Shown here: positions 5,580 through 13,355 of the stretch, piece by piece | Position numbering within the stretch: the stretch's first letter is position 1 | Layout: every line of letters starts with the position of its first letter | The notes under the pieces: model-generated | Databases searched by the model: none | Seen by the model: only the letters and a program-made list of their open reading frames with translations | Told to the model about the DNA's origin: nothing | Program-made: the position numbers and the translations under genes | Assembly (NCBI GenBank): GCA_011043895.1 | Contig: DRBZ01000063.1 | Span: forward strand, 1-30,087 | DNA: 30,087 nucleotides | Direction of reading: 5' to 3' | Origin: Candidatus Cloacimonadota bacterium | GTDB lineage: Bacteria > Cloacimonadota > Cloacimonadia > JGIOTU-2

Positions 5580-6746
5580 ATGTCAAAAAGAGATTACTAT
5601 GAAGTTCTTGGCGTAGATAAGAATGCCTCAGAGAGTGAGATCAAGAGTGCGTACAGAAAGCTTGCAATGAAGTATCATCCAGACAAGAATAAGAATGACA
5701 AAGAAGCAGAAGAAAAATTTAAAGAAGCAGCAGAAGCATACGAAGTGCTCAGTGATAAAGACAAACGCCAGAGATATGATCAATTTGGACATCAAGGTGT
5801 GCAGAGTGATTTCGGCTCCGGTGGATTCACATGGGAAAACTTCACGCATGCCAATGATTTTTCTGATATTTTTGGTGATATAGGCAATATCTTCGAAACC
5901 TTCTTTGGAGGAGGGGGGGGCGGTTTTGGTTTTGGTGGTCGTGCTCAGCAGCAAGCAGCAATGAACCGCGGTGGTGACCTGAAACTCTCTCTCTCCCTTA
6001 CTCTCGAAGAGATCGCCAAAGGGGTCACTAAAAGACTTAAGGTCAATATCAAACAACCATGCGATGTATGTAACGGAACTGGTTCTGCGGACGGAAAAGT
6101 GAACACTTGCCCTCAGTGTGGTGGCTCAGGAAGGGTCAAGCAAGTCCGTCAGTCATTCTTTGGGCAGATGTCTACTATTACTACATGCCCTCAGTGTAAC
6201 GGTACAGGACAAAGCATTCAAAATAAATGCTCAAAATGTAATGGAGATGGTCGAATATCTTCTGTGAAGAGCATCAAGGTAGATATTCCTGCTGGAGTAT
6301 CTGATGGTCAGTATCTCAAACTGCGAGGTCAAGGTCATGCTGGCAAAAATGGTGGACCTGCAGGTGATATCATTGTGTACATAAAAGAAAAAAAGAATGA
6401 GCTTTTTGACCGTGATGGCCAGGATCTGATATGTACATTTCCAATCAGCGTAACTGACGCAGTTCTGGGAAATACGATCGATGTGCCCACTCTCAAAGGA
6501 CATGCAAAAATGAAGATTCCATCTGGCACTCAATCCGGCAAAGTCTTTAGACTTCGAGGACAGGGTCTTCCCTATGTGAACAGCTCTCGTAAAGGTGATC
6601 TGTATGTGAAAATTATAGTAGTAATTCCCAATAAACTTTCCAGCGAAGAGAGAGAACTTTATAGTAAGATCGTACCCTTTGATCAGAAGAGAAATCTCAA
6701 GCCCGGGAAATCATTTTTTGAGAAGCTAAAAGAATACTTCATATAA
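5580..6746 (+). CDS. dnaJ: Chaperone protein DnaJ (Hsp40, type I)
   Basis: Co-chaperone that delivers substrates and stimulates the DnaK ATPase. The J domain covers residues 5-70 with the invariant HPD at 33-35. A Gly/Phe-rich linker follows, with a run of six Gly encoded over a G8 tract at 5913-5920. Four CxxCxGxG zinc motifs lie at about 161-224 (CDVCNGTG, CPQCGGSG, CPQCNGTG, CSKCNGDG). C-terminal beta domains follow (LKLRGQGHAGKNGG, VFRLRGQGLP). All elements of a type I DnaJ are intact at 388 residues. It is 76 bases after dnaK, across the hairpin, and 11 bases before rsmE. HrcA/CIRCE control by read-through is expected. Confidence 0.98.
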   Translation: MSKRDYYEVLGVDKNASESEIKSAYRKLAMKYHPDKNKNDKEAEEKFKEAAEAYEVLSDKDKRQRYDQFGHQGVQSDFGSGGFTWENFTHANDFSDIFGDIGNIFETFFGGGGGGFGFGGRAQQQAAMNRGGDLKLSLSLTLEEIAKGVTKRLKVNIKQPCDVCNGTGSADGKVNTCPQCGGSGRVKQVRQSFFGQMSTITTCPQCNGTGQSIQNKCSKCNGDGRISSVKSIKVDIPAGVSDGQYLKLRGQGHAGKNGGPAGDIIVYIKEKKNELFDRDGQDLICTFPISVTDAVLGNTIDVPTLKGHAKMKIPSGTQSGKVFRLRGQGLPYVNSSRKGDLYVKIIVVIPNKLSSEERELYSKIVPFDQKRNLKPGKSFFEKLKEYFI

Positions 6747-6757
6747 GTCATTAATAA

Positions 6758-7489
6758 ATGCCCCTATTCTACTCTCCCGATCTTAAAGATATTTCCACAC
6801 GAATCAATATAACCGGATCAGAATACCATCACCTTAAGACCTCGCTTCGAAAGCATGAAGGCGATCAAATCTCAATTACTAATGGCAATGGGATACTTGC
6901 AAAAGGGCGTATTAACAAGATTTTGCCAAACCATATATCGGTTCAAATAGATACTACTACCAGCATAGAAAAGTCTAAACCTTATATTTCAATCGCCTTT
7001 TCTTTGCTGAAAAAGAACAACGAACTCATAGTTGAAAAATGTACCGAACTTGGCATATATGAATTCTTTCCCTTTATTTCCGAGAGAACGGTTAAGAAGT
7101 CTATCTCCTTGAACCAATTAGATCGATTACGTAAGGTTGCGATCTCAGCGATGAAACAGTGTGATTCTGTTTATTTGCCGGAGATCCATAATCCACTTCA
7201 AATTAGTGAGTTACTGAAACAAATCCATAATAACTACAATATGATTCTTGCATGGGAAGAAGAACAAAATACACCTCTACACACTATACTCAAAAAAGCA
7301 AAAAAGGATATTTGTCTTATTGTTGGACCAGAAGGCGGTTTTGAAGAAAATGAAGTAACATTGGCCAAAGAATACGGTTCCCAAATCGTGAGTCTTGGCA
7401 ATCATATATTACGCGCAGAAACTGCCGCTATCACTGCGTGTGCGCAGGCAATTTTTTATCAATTAAAGCAGAATCCCGAATATTACTGA
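6758..7489 (+). CDS. rsmE: 16S rRNA (uracil1498-N3)-methyltransferase RsmE
   Basis: SAM-dependent SPOUT methyltransferase that modifies U1498 of 16S rRNA. The N-terminal PUA-like barrel (YHHLKTSLRKHEGDQISITN) is followed by the SPOUT domain with KKNNELIVEKCTELGIYEFF, SAMKQCDSVYLPEI, LIVGPEGGFEENEV and SLGNHILRAETAAITACAQA, the trefoil-knot SAM-binding motifs. The 243-residue length is typical. It follows dnaJ after 11 bases. Linkage of rsmE to dnaJ is familiar from other bacteria, and it is probably the last gene of the heat-shock operon, since a new promoter-like element follows. No terminator is visible after it. Confidence 0.95.
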   Translation: MPLFYSPDLKDISTRINITGSEYHHLKTSLRKHEGDQISITNGNGILAKGRINKILPNHISVQIDTTTSIEKSKPYISIAFSLLKKNNELIVEKCTELGIYEFFPFISERTVKKSISLNQLDRLRKVAISAMKQCDSVYLPEIHNPLQISELLKQIHNNYNMILAWEEEQNTPLHTILKKAKKDICLIVGPEGGFEENEVTLAKEYGSQIVSLGNHILRAETAAITACAQAIFYQLKQNPEYY

Positions 7490-7509
7490 AATAACCGCAA
7501 GCAAAATTA

Positions 7510-7538
7510 TTGACAGCGTTTTACTTGGCAATTAGATA
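7510..7538 (+). promoter_or_regulatory. Candidate promoter of the second operon
   Basis: A perfect TTGACA (7510-7515), a 17-base spacer, then TAGATA (7533-7538), a weak -10. It lies in the 80-base gap between rsmE and the next gene, about 30 bases before an AGGAGA ribosome site. The -35 and spacing are good and the -10 is poor. Confidence 0.4.
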
Positions 7539-7569
7539 TTCCAATCAATAAGCTAATCTTAGGAGAAAT

Positions 7570-7875
7570 ATGTTTGATATATTTTTTGAAATTCTGCCGA
7601 TATTCTATTTTCTCGTTTTTTGCGTGACTTTTTTCCTGAGACTATGGGCATATAAAGAAACAAATAATAAATCACCGCTCTATATCGGCATTGGTTTTGG
7701 TATCCTTGCACTGATCTTTCTTCTCAATATTATTCCCTACAATAACGTGGTTTTTGGCATTACAATTTTGATGAGGATTATTGCGTATCTTCTCGTCCTG
7801 TATGGAGTATATAATTTTGGTATTTCACTCGAAAGAATAGCAGGTGATAACAAACAAAACAAGGACTTACCATGA
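7570..7875 (+). CDS. Small integral membrane protein of unknown function
   Basis: A 101-residue hydrophobic protein I do not recognise. Three likely membrane helices lie at about residues 5-27 (FFEILPIFYFLVFCVTFFLR), 38-59 (LYIGIGFGILALIFLLNI) and 62-86 (VVFGITILMRIIAYLLVLYG), with a short polar C-terminal tail. A strong AGGAGA site (7561-7566) sits 3 bases before the ATG. The stop overlaps the next gene as ATGA (7872-7875), so translation of the oxidoreductase is probably coupled to it. No catalytic motif is visible. Confidence 0.8.
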   Translation: MFDIFFEILPIFYFLVFCVTFFLRLWAYKETNNKSPLYIGIGFGILALIFLLNIIPYNNVVFGITILMRIIAYLLVLYGVYNFGISLERIAGDNKQNKDLP

Positions 7876-8858
7876 GAGCAGGAGTAATCGGTGTCGGACA
7901 TCTTGGTCAACATCATGCAAGAATTTACAGTGAACTTGAAGATATTACTTCATTAGCGATTTTCGATACAGATAAAGAACGAACCAGTTATATAGCTCGA
8001 AAGTTCAATGGAACAGCCTACAATAATCTTGATGATTTCCTTTTCAATGTAGATATTGTTAGTATTGCTTCTCCCACTCAGAGTCATCATGATTATGCTG
8101 CATACTGCCTTGATCACAAGAAGCATATACTGGTAGAAAAACCGATCTGCAGCACCTTACATGATGCCAAGGATATTGTTCAGCTGCAGGATAGAACGGG
8201 TATGAAATGCCAGGTAGGGCATATTGAACGGTTCAATCCTGCGATCATTGCACTTTCATCAGTCTTGCTAAGACCAGCCTTTATAGAAGCCAATAGACTA
8301 GCCCCATTCACTCCTCGCGGAAGTGATGTACCTGTGGTGTACGACATTATGATCCATGACATCGATATTATCCTCTCACTTGTACAGAGCCGCGTCAAAG
8401 AGATTAATGCTGTTGGTGTACCTATCCTTACGAATGATATTGATATTGCAAATGCTAAGATCGAATTTGAGAACGGCACTCTTGCAAATATTACTTCAAG
8501 CAGGATCTCTCTGAAAAAGGAAAGAAAGATACGTTTCTTCCAGAAGGACATGTATATCTCATTGGATTATCAAGATAAACAGGTAAGAGTTGTAAGAAAG
8601 AATCCTCAGGTTGACGAGATAATGAAAGAAATCATGAATGGTACTCGTGAAGCCAATATTTATGAACTGTACCGTACCGAGACCTTACCCATTATTGAAA
8701 AAGAACCACTCAGAGCAGAGATAGAAAGTTTTATATCATCTATTGTACATGATAACCGTCCCATTGTTAATGCGCAGGATGGATATGAAGCATTACGTGT
8801 GGCATATACTATAATGGAAGATATTGAAAAAAACAGAAGGGATTTGAACTTGAGATAA
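7872..8858 (+). CDS. Gfo/Idh/MocA-family NAD(P)-dependent oxidoreductase
   Basis: The N-terminal Rossmann fold shows GVIGVGHLGQHHARIYSE, and the family catalytic motif EKP (ILVEKPIC, Lys90) is present. HDIDI and GHIERFNPA fall in the C-terminal substrate domain. The 328-residue length is typical. Members oxidise or reduce sugars, sugar nucleotides or inositols. The HIERFNPA-type segment recalls homologues found with lipid A/LPS sugar genes in Gram-negatives, including UDP-GlcNAc 3-dehydrogenase-like GnnA. That substrate is a weak guess, since no transaminase or lpx gene is nearby in this window. It overlaps the upstream membrane gene by 4 bases and asnS follows after 2 bases. Confidence 0.9.
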   Translation: MRAGVIGVGHLGQHHARIYSELEDITSLAIFDTDKERTSYIARKFNGTAYNNLDDFLFNVDIVSIASPTQSHHDYAAYCLDHKKHILVEKPICSTLHDAKDIVQLQDRTGMKCQVGHIERFNPAIIALSSVLLRPAFIEANRLAPFTPRGSDVPVVYDIMIHDIDIILSLVQSRVKEINAVGVPILTNDIDIANAKIEFENGTLANITSSRISLKKERKIRFFQKDMYISLDYQDKQVRVVRKNPQVDEIMKEIMNGTREANIYELYRTETLPIIEKEPLRAEIESFISSIVHDNRPIVNAQDGYEALRVAYTIMEDIEKNRRDLNLR

Positions 8859-8860
8859 TT

Positions 8861-10162
8861 ATGGCCAAAAAGATTTTTGCTAAAGATGTAAAAAAATACC
8901 TTGGAAAAGAAGTAACACTGCAAGGTTGGGTGAGAAATTACCGCAAATCAAGCAGTAAACTTCGATTTATTATATTTCGCGATGGGACAGGAGAGATTCA
9001 GGCAATTGCATGGAAGCCAGATCTAGGTGAAGAGAAATTTGAGAGAGTTAAAGCACTCACACTTGAATCTTCAATCATCATTAGTGGAATTCCAAAGAAG
9101 CATCCAAAAAATGAGGGTGAATACGAGCTTCAATTAACCGATATAGAGATCGTACATCTTTGTGAAGACTATCCAATTGGAAAAAAGGAACACGGGGTAG
9201 ATTTTTTACTTTCGAACAGACATCTCTGGTTGCGCTCGAGCAAGCAAAATGCTCTTATGAAAATTCGACACACCGTGTACTTTGCAATTTGTGAATACCT
9301 TAATAAAAACGGTTTCTTCAGATTTGACTCTCCAATTCTGACACCAAATGCCTGTGAAGGTACTACAACCTTGTTCGAAGTCCCCTACTTTGACCAGGGA
9401 ATGGCATATCTTTCTCAATCCGGTCAGCTCTATTTGGAAGCAGGCATCATGAGTCTGGGTAGAGTGTATGATTTTGGTCCAGTGTTTCGTGCTGAAAAAT
9501 CTAAAACTCGTAAGCATCTTACCGAATTCTGGATGATGGATGCAGAAGCAGCCTATGTGGAACACAAAGAAAACATGAAGATACAGGAAAAACTGATTCG
9601 ATTTGTGTTAAAGGCAGTATTGAAGAATAACCTGCTGGATCTGACAACCCTGGAAAGAGACATTGATCAGTTAAAAAAAGCTGATGCTCCATTCACGATC
9701 ATGACCTACGAGAAGATGGTCACTACTTTACAGAAAAAAGGAATACAAATACGGTATGGTGATGATATGGGAGCTCCTGAGGAAGAAGCACTTGCAGAAG
9801 GATCTGATGTGCCGATTTTTATTGAAAAATGGCCCAAGAACATCAAACCTTTTTATATGAAAGTAGACAGGAAAGATCCCAAACTCTCACTCGGATCGGA
9901 TCTTATTGCCCCGGAAGGCTTTGGCGAAATCATTGGTGGATCCCAAAGAGAAGATGATTATTATATTCTCAAAGAACGCATGGAAGATGACAATATCCCG
10001 ATGGAAGAGTACCAGTGGTATCTCGAGCTGCGCAAGTATGGTTCTGTTCCTCATAGTGGTTTCGGCGTGGGACTTGAGCGACTAATCGGATGGTTATCTG
10101 GAGTTCGTCATATTAGAGAAGCTATACCATTTCCGAGAATGCTGTATAGAATTTACCCATAA
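8861..10162 (+). CDS. asnS: Asparaginyl-tRNA synthetase
   Basis: Class IIb synthetase that charges tRNA-Asn with asparagine. The N-terminal OB-fold anticodon domain covers residues about 10-105 (VTLQGWVRNYRKSSSKLRFI, FRDGTGEIQAI). The catalytic core has motif 2 (FGPVFRAEKSKTRKHLTEFW), IGGSQREDDY, and motif 3 (HSGFGVGLERLIGWL), ending PFPRMLYRIYP. FRAEKSKTRKHLTEFWM with a following D/E residue and GGSQRE are typical of AsnRS rather than AspRS, but the two families are close. At 433 residues it is slightly short of the 460-470 of enterobacterial AsnRS. Its presence suggests direct Asn-tRNA formation instead of reliance on the amidotransferase route. Confidence 0.93.
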   Translation: MAKKIFAKDVKKYLGKEVTLQGWVRNYRKSSSKLRFIIFRDGTGEIQAIAWKPDLGEEKFERVKALTLESSIIISGIPKKHPKNEGEYELQLTDIEIVHLCEDYPIGKKEHGVDFLLSNRHLWLRSSKQNALMKIRHTVYFAICEYLNKNGFFRFDSPILTPNACEGTTTLFEVPYFDQGMAYLSQSGQLYLEAGIMSLGRVYDFGPVFRAEKSKTRKHLTEFWMMDAEAAYVEHKENMKIQEKLIRFVLKAVLKNNLLDLTTLERDIDQLKKADAPFTIMTYEKMVTTLQKKGIQIRYGDDMGAPEEEALAEGSDVPIFIEKWPKNIKPFYMKVDRKDPKLSLGSDLIAPEGFGEIIGGSQREDDYYILKERMEDDNIPMEEYQWYLELRKYGSVPHSGFGVGLERLIGWLSGVRHIREAIPFPRMLYRIYP

Positions 10163-10174
10163 AGGAGTAACCTT

Positions 10175-10606
10175 ATGAAAAAATATCTTTTAACATTCAT
10201 TTCATTATTATTGCTGGCAACACCTACTCTTTGCCAAAACCTGCTACCAAATAAAGAAACAGTAACAGATCTATTTGCCTTTCCCAGCACTTTATCATTG
10301 CGAAATCTTCAAACAAGCCAATCTTTTACCTTTTCTACGACCTATAGTTCCGGAACCAATAAAGCTTTCTATCTTAGCAATTTCACAAATCGTTTTGAAT
10401 TACCCCTCTCATCAAAACTGAAAATTGCACTTGATCTGAACGTAGTAAATTTCGGAGAGTTTGGTTCCAGCAACCCTTTAGTATCAAAAGAAAATACTAA
10501 AATACTACCTAATTTCATGATGAAGTACACTCCAACAGAGAATATCAAGATATATCTGGAAATCAACTCGTATAATCCACTCTATACACCTCTTTACATG
10601 CGTTAA
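10175..10606 (+). CDS. Small secreted or outer-membrane protein of unknown function
   Basis: A 143-residue protein. It has a Sec signal peptide at residues 1-20 (MKKYLLTFISLLLLATPTLC, cleavage likely before Q21; the Cys before Q makes a lipoprotein-like site imaginable but no clear lipobox is seen). The mature part alternates polar and hydrophobic residues (FTFSTTYSSG, LKIALDLNVVNF, ENIKIYLEINSY), suggesting amphipathic beta strands, as in part of a small beta-barrel. An AGGAG site (10163-10167) overlaps the asnS stop and is 7 bases from the ATG. The prepilin peptidase starts 4-7 bases downstream. No family was recognised. Confidence 0.75.
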   Translation: MKKYLLTFISLLLLATPTLCQNLLPNKETVTDLFAFPSTLSLRNLQTSQSFTFSTTYSSGTNKAFYLSNFTNRFELPLSSKLKIALDLNVVNFGEFGSSNPLVSKENTKILPNFMMKYTPTENIKIYLEINSYNPLYTPLYMR

Positions 10607-10610
10607 GATA

Positions 10611-11372
10611 TTGATGTTGCTTCCCAACTTTATAATTGCTGTAATATTTGCGCTTATAGCAGGAAAAATATGTAATATACTGATTCTACTTTTTTTAAAC
10701 GAAGATAAAGAATATGGGAAGATAAGTTATCCGTTCTGCGGTGCTTCTATGAAGTGGTATTTCTTTATTCCAATATTACATCAACTTGTTACAAAAAATT
10801 CATGTCCGATATGTTTTAAAAAATTTCCTTATTACTTTATCATTAATGAATTACTTACACCTATTCTTGTCCTTGCCCTCTATGTAAAATTTGGTTTTAG
10901 TTTTATCTTTGTTCATTATACTCTCCTTACCATTCTGGGAGTTGTGGTTTTCTACGCAGATCTTTATAAAAGAATAATTCCTGATATTCTTATTTACCCC
11001 ATGATCATTATAGCTCTTTTATTTTCTTTTGCAAATCTTATCGGATTTCAGGGAGCTCTCAAAGGATTTATTCTTGGAGCTGGATTTTTCGTGATCATTG
11101 CACTAATATTTAAGTTGTTTACCAGAAGGCAAGGGCTTGGAGGAGGTGATATAAAACTTATAGCTGTTATAGGACTTTCTCTTGGTTTGAGATTAACCTT
11201 TCTCACAATTTTGCTGAGTTCAATATTGGGAGTGATAATTTATTCTTTTTCCCGAGCTAGAAAAGAAGTACTCATCCCCTATGGATCATTCATTGTTATC
11301 GCAATGTATGTGAGCATGATCTTTGGTAACGAGCTAATAAACTGGTATTTAGGATTATGGGGCGTTGTATGA
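10611..11372 (+). CDS. Prepilin peptidase (type IV leader peptidase, PilD/GspO family)
   Basis: Inner-membrane aspartyl protease that cleaves type IV pilin or pseudopilin leaders. It has about eight hydrophobic segments. The two catalytic aspartates are visible: Asp117 in FYADLYKRIIPD and Asp180 in the GxGD motif (LGGGDIKLIAVIGL). The cytoplasmic N-terminal zinc loop is degenerate. Instead of two CxxC pairs it has a single Cys in YPFCGASMKW and an intact CPIC, so three of four cysteines remain. The start shown is TTG at 10611 with ATG at 10614 as the equally likely alternative (MLLPNF). The 250-residue length is normal. The stop overlaps the mazG ATG at 11369 as ATGA. No pilin is visible in the window. 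Confidence 0.92.
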   Translation: MMLLPNFIIAVIFALIAGKICNILILLFLNEDKEYGKISYPFCGASMKWYFFIPILHQLVTKNSCPICFKKFPYYFIINELLTPILVLALYVKFGFSFIFVHYTLLTILGVVVFYADLYKRIIPDILIYPMIIIALLFSFANLIGFQGALKGFILGAGFFVIIALIFKLFTRRQGLGGGDIKLIAVIGLSLGLRLTFLTILLSSILGVIIYSFSRARKEVLIPYGSFIVIAMYVSMIFGNELINWYLGLWGVV

Positions 11373-12136
11373 AAGAATTTGATGAACTTCTTGAAATAAT
11401 GAAGATCCTTCGAGATCCGGAAAAGGGTTGTCCATGGGATAAATTACAGACACCAGAAAGTCTTCGACCCCATATGATCGAAGAAGTCTATGAGCTTTCT
11501 GAAGCAATAGATCATAAAGATGATGATCTCATGAAAGAAGAATTGGGTGATCTTCTTCTGCATATCGTTTTTCAGGCTAAAATCGCTGAAGAAGGTGGGC
11601 AATTTACGATTCAGGATATCATACAACATATCAACAAAAAAATGAAACACAGGCATCCTCATATTTTCGGAGATCTAAAAGTAATAGATCATGAAGACGT
11701 CGAGCATAACTGGGAGAAGATTAAGATCAAAGAAAAGAGGCATAGAAAATCAATTCTTGAAGGATTACCAAAATCACTACCTGCACTAATCAAAGCAAAG
11801 CAAATTCAGTCCAAAGCAGCACATGTTGGATTTGATTGGGATGAGGTTGAACAGATCTTCGATAAACTAAAGGAAGAAATCAAAGAATTTGAAGAAGAAT
11901 ATCAAGTAAAAGATCGTGAAAAAATGAAGGATGAGATTGGTGACATTCTTTTTGCGCTGGTCAACCTTGCTAGAAGACTTGATATTGACCCCGAATTCGC
12001 ACTCGACAGAACCATCAAGAAATTTATCAAGCGTTTCAATTTCATCGAAGAAGAACTCCAGGAAAAACTATTTTCTGCAGATCTTGACGAAATGGAGTTC
12101 TACTGGCAAAAAGCTAAGGAAAATGATAAAGAATAA
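11369..12136 (+). CDS. mazG: Nucleoside triphosphate pyrophosphohydrolase MazG
   Basis: Housecleaning NTP pyrophosphatase with two all-alpha MazG domains. Domain 1 shows LRDPEKGCPWDKLQTPESL, the metal-binding EEVYEL with EELGD, and HRHPHIFGD. Domain 2 shows EIKEFEEEY with DEIGDILFALVNLARRL and the FIKRFNFIEEEL signature. I chose ATG at 11369 because it forms an ATGA overlap with the prepilin peptidase stop, has GGGG six bases upstream and begins at the conserved MKEFDELLEIM. An upstream in-frame ATG at 11357 would add only four residues and has poor ribosome-site spacing. The 255-residue length is normal. It overlaps the histidine kinase by 14 bases. Confidence 0.96.
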   Translation: MKEFDELLEIMKILRDPEKGCPWDKLQTPESLRPHMIEEVYELSEAIDHKDDDLMKEELGDLLLHIVFQAKIAEEGGQFTIQDIIQHINKKMKHRHPHIFGDLKVIDHEDVEHNWEKIKIKEKRHRKSILEGLPKSLPALIKAKQIQSKAAHVGFDWDEVEQIFDKLKEEIKEFEEEYQVKDREKMKDEIGDILFALVNLARRLDIDPEFALDRTIKKFIKRFNFIEEELQEKLFSADLDEMEFYWQKAKENDKE

Positions 12137-13355
12137 CAGTAAAAATCTTACATTTATCAAGACCTATTTTATTATTGGAAGTATTCTCATCATACTTTTT
12201 TTTGTAATCTACACGAACTCACTTCTGCAGCAGGTCAGAAAAGAACTTGAGGTTTTTCCGAAGATATATGCTCGTTTTGCAGAAGTATCGACGAAAGAGA
12301 ACATAGAGAGCGATCTACTTGAGATAATCCTCACCGAGGTCATACAAAAAATCAACTATCCCATTATTGTAGCAGATGCTCATAACAATCCCAAATATTG
12401 GAAGAACATTGATCCAACTATCATCATTAATGATGAGCGATTACAGAATCTCATTGAGAATATGGAGAAGAATGAGACGAACATCGTACTTAAAGAACCA
12501 GTGACCGGCGAAGTAATATCAAAGATCGTATATAGTTCATCCAAAACCATTAAGCGTCTTAAATTCCTGCCCTACTTTGAGTTCGGTATAGTAATCCTCT
12601 TTATCTCTGTGGGTATAATTGGTCTGGCAATTTTAAAAAAACGTGAAAAGGAATCCCTCTGGATTGCTTTAGCCAAAGAAACTGCTCACCAGTTCGGCAC
12701 ACCTATCACCTCTCTTCTCGGTTGGCTTGAAGTACTTAAGACTAAAACTGCTAACTGCAAAGAGGTCGAACTGATGGATGATATTGTGCAGAATATGCAG
12801 ACTGATATTCATCATCTCCAGAAGATTGCATCACGGTTTGGAAAAGTGGGTTCTGAAATCAAAATTCAGAAAGCGAACATTGATGTGACAATTCAGGCAA
12901 CAATCGATTATTTCCGTGAAAGAATTCCCCAATCCACCAAGCAGGTGAATCTCAACTACATTAATAAAGCAGAGGAACAGGTTATTTGCTTTGATCCAGA
13001 ACTTTTTAAATGGGCACTTGAGAATCTTATTAAAAATGCAATTGATGCAATGAAAGACAAATCAGGTAACATTTTTGTAATAACCTATGATAAAGGAGAT
13101 AAATTCTACTTACAGATAAAGGATGAAGGCTGTGGAATCCCTAAAAAGGCGCAGAAGCAGATTTTTAAAACTGGTTATACGACAAAAAAGCGCGGCTGGG
13201 GACTGGGATTGGCACTAGCAAAAAGGATCATTGAGGAATTCCATCTTGGAAAAATATATATAGTAAGAAGTGAACCGGGTGAGGGCTCAACAATTGAGAT
13301 CATGCTTAAAAAAAAGATAGTTGAGGTAACTAGATATGTTTATAGTAAGTCCTGA
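12123..13355 (+). CDS. Membrane sensor histidine kinase (orphan)
   Basis: A 410-residue sensor kinase. Transmembrane helix 1 is at about residues 12-33 (YFIIGSILIILFFVIYTN), a periplasmic sensor of about 115 residues follows without a recognised fold, and helix 2 is at about 152-172 (FGIVILFISVGIIGLAIL). The HisKA-like region has the phospho-acceptor His189 in ETAHQFGTPITSLLGWLEVL, the N box is NLIKNAIDAM, and the ATP lid is DEGCGIP, FKTGYTTK, GWGLGLALAKRI. Gln rather than Glu or Asp follows the phospho-acceptor His. The same frame stays open back to an ATG at 11931, but that part lies inside mazG; the ATG at 12123 starts right before the first helix and is preferred. No response regulator is in the window. 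Confidence 0.93.
   Translation: MIKNNSKNLTFIKTYFIIGSILIILFFVIYTNSLLQQVRKELEVFPKIYARFAEVSTKENIESDLLEIILTEVIQKINYPIIVADAHNNPKYWKNIDPTIIINDERLQNLIENMEKNETNIVLKEPVTGEVISKIVYSSSKTIKRLKFLPYFEFGIVILFISVGIIGLAILKKREKESLWIALAKETAHQFGTPITSLLGWLEVLKTKTANCKEVELMDDIVQNMQTDIHHLQKIASRFGKVGSEIKIQKANIDVTIQATIDYFRERIPQSTKQVNLNYINKAEEQVICFDPELFKWALENLIKNAIDAMKDKSGNIFVITYDKGDKFYLQIKDEGCGIPKKAQKQIFKTGYTTKKRGWGLGLALAKRIIEEFHLGKIYIVRSEPGEGSTIEIMLKKKIVEVTRYVYSKS

Noticed and set aside
11931..12122. N-terminal extension of the histidine kinase frame
   Set aside because: These 64 codons lie inside mazG in another frame, give an unlikely Ser/Leu-rich peptide, and the ATG at 12123 directly precedes the first membrane helix.
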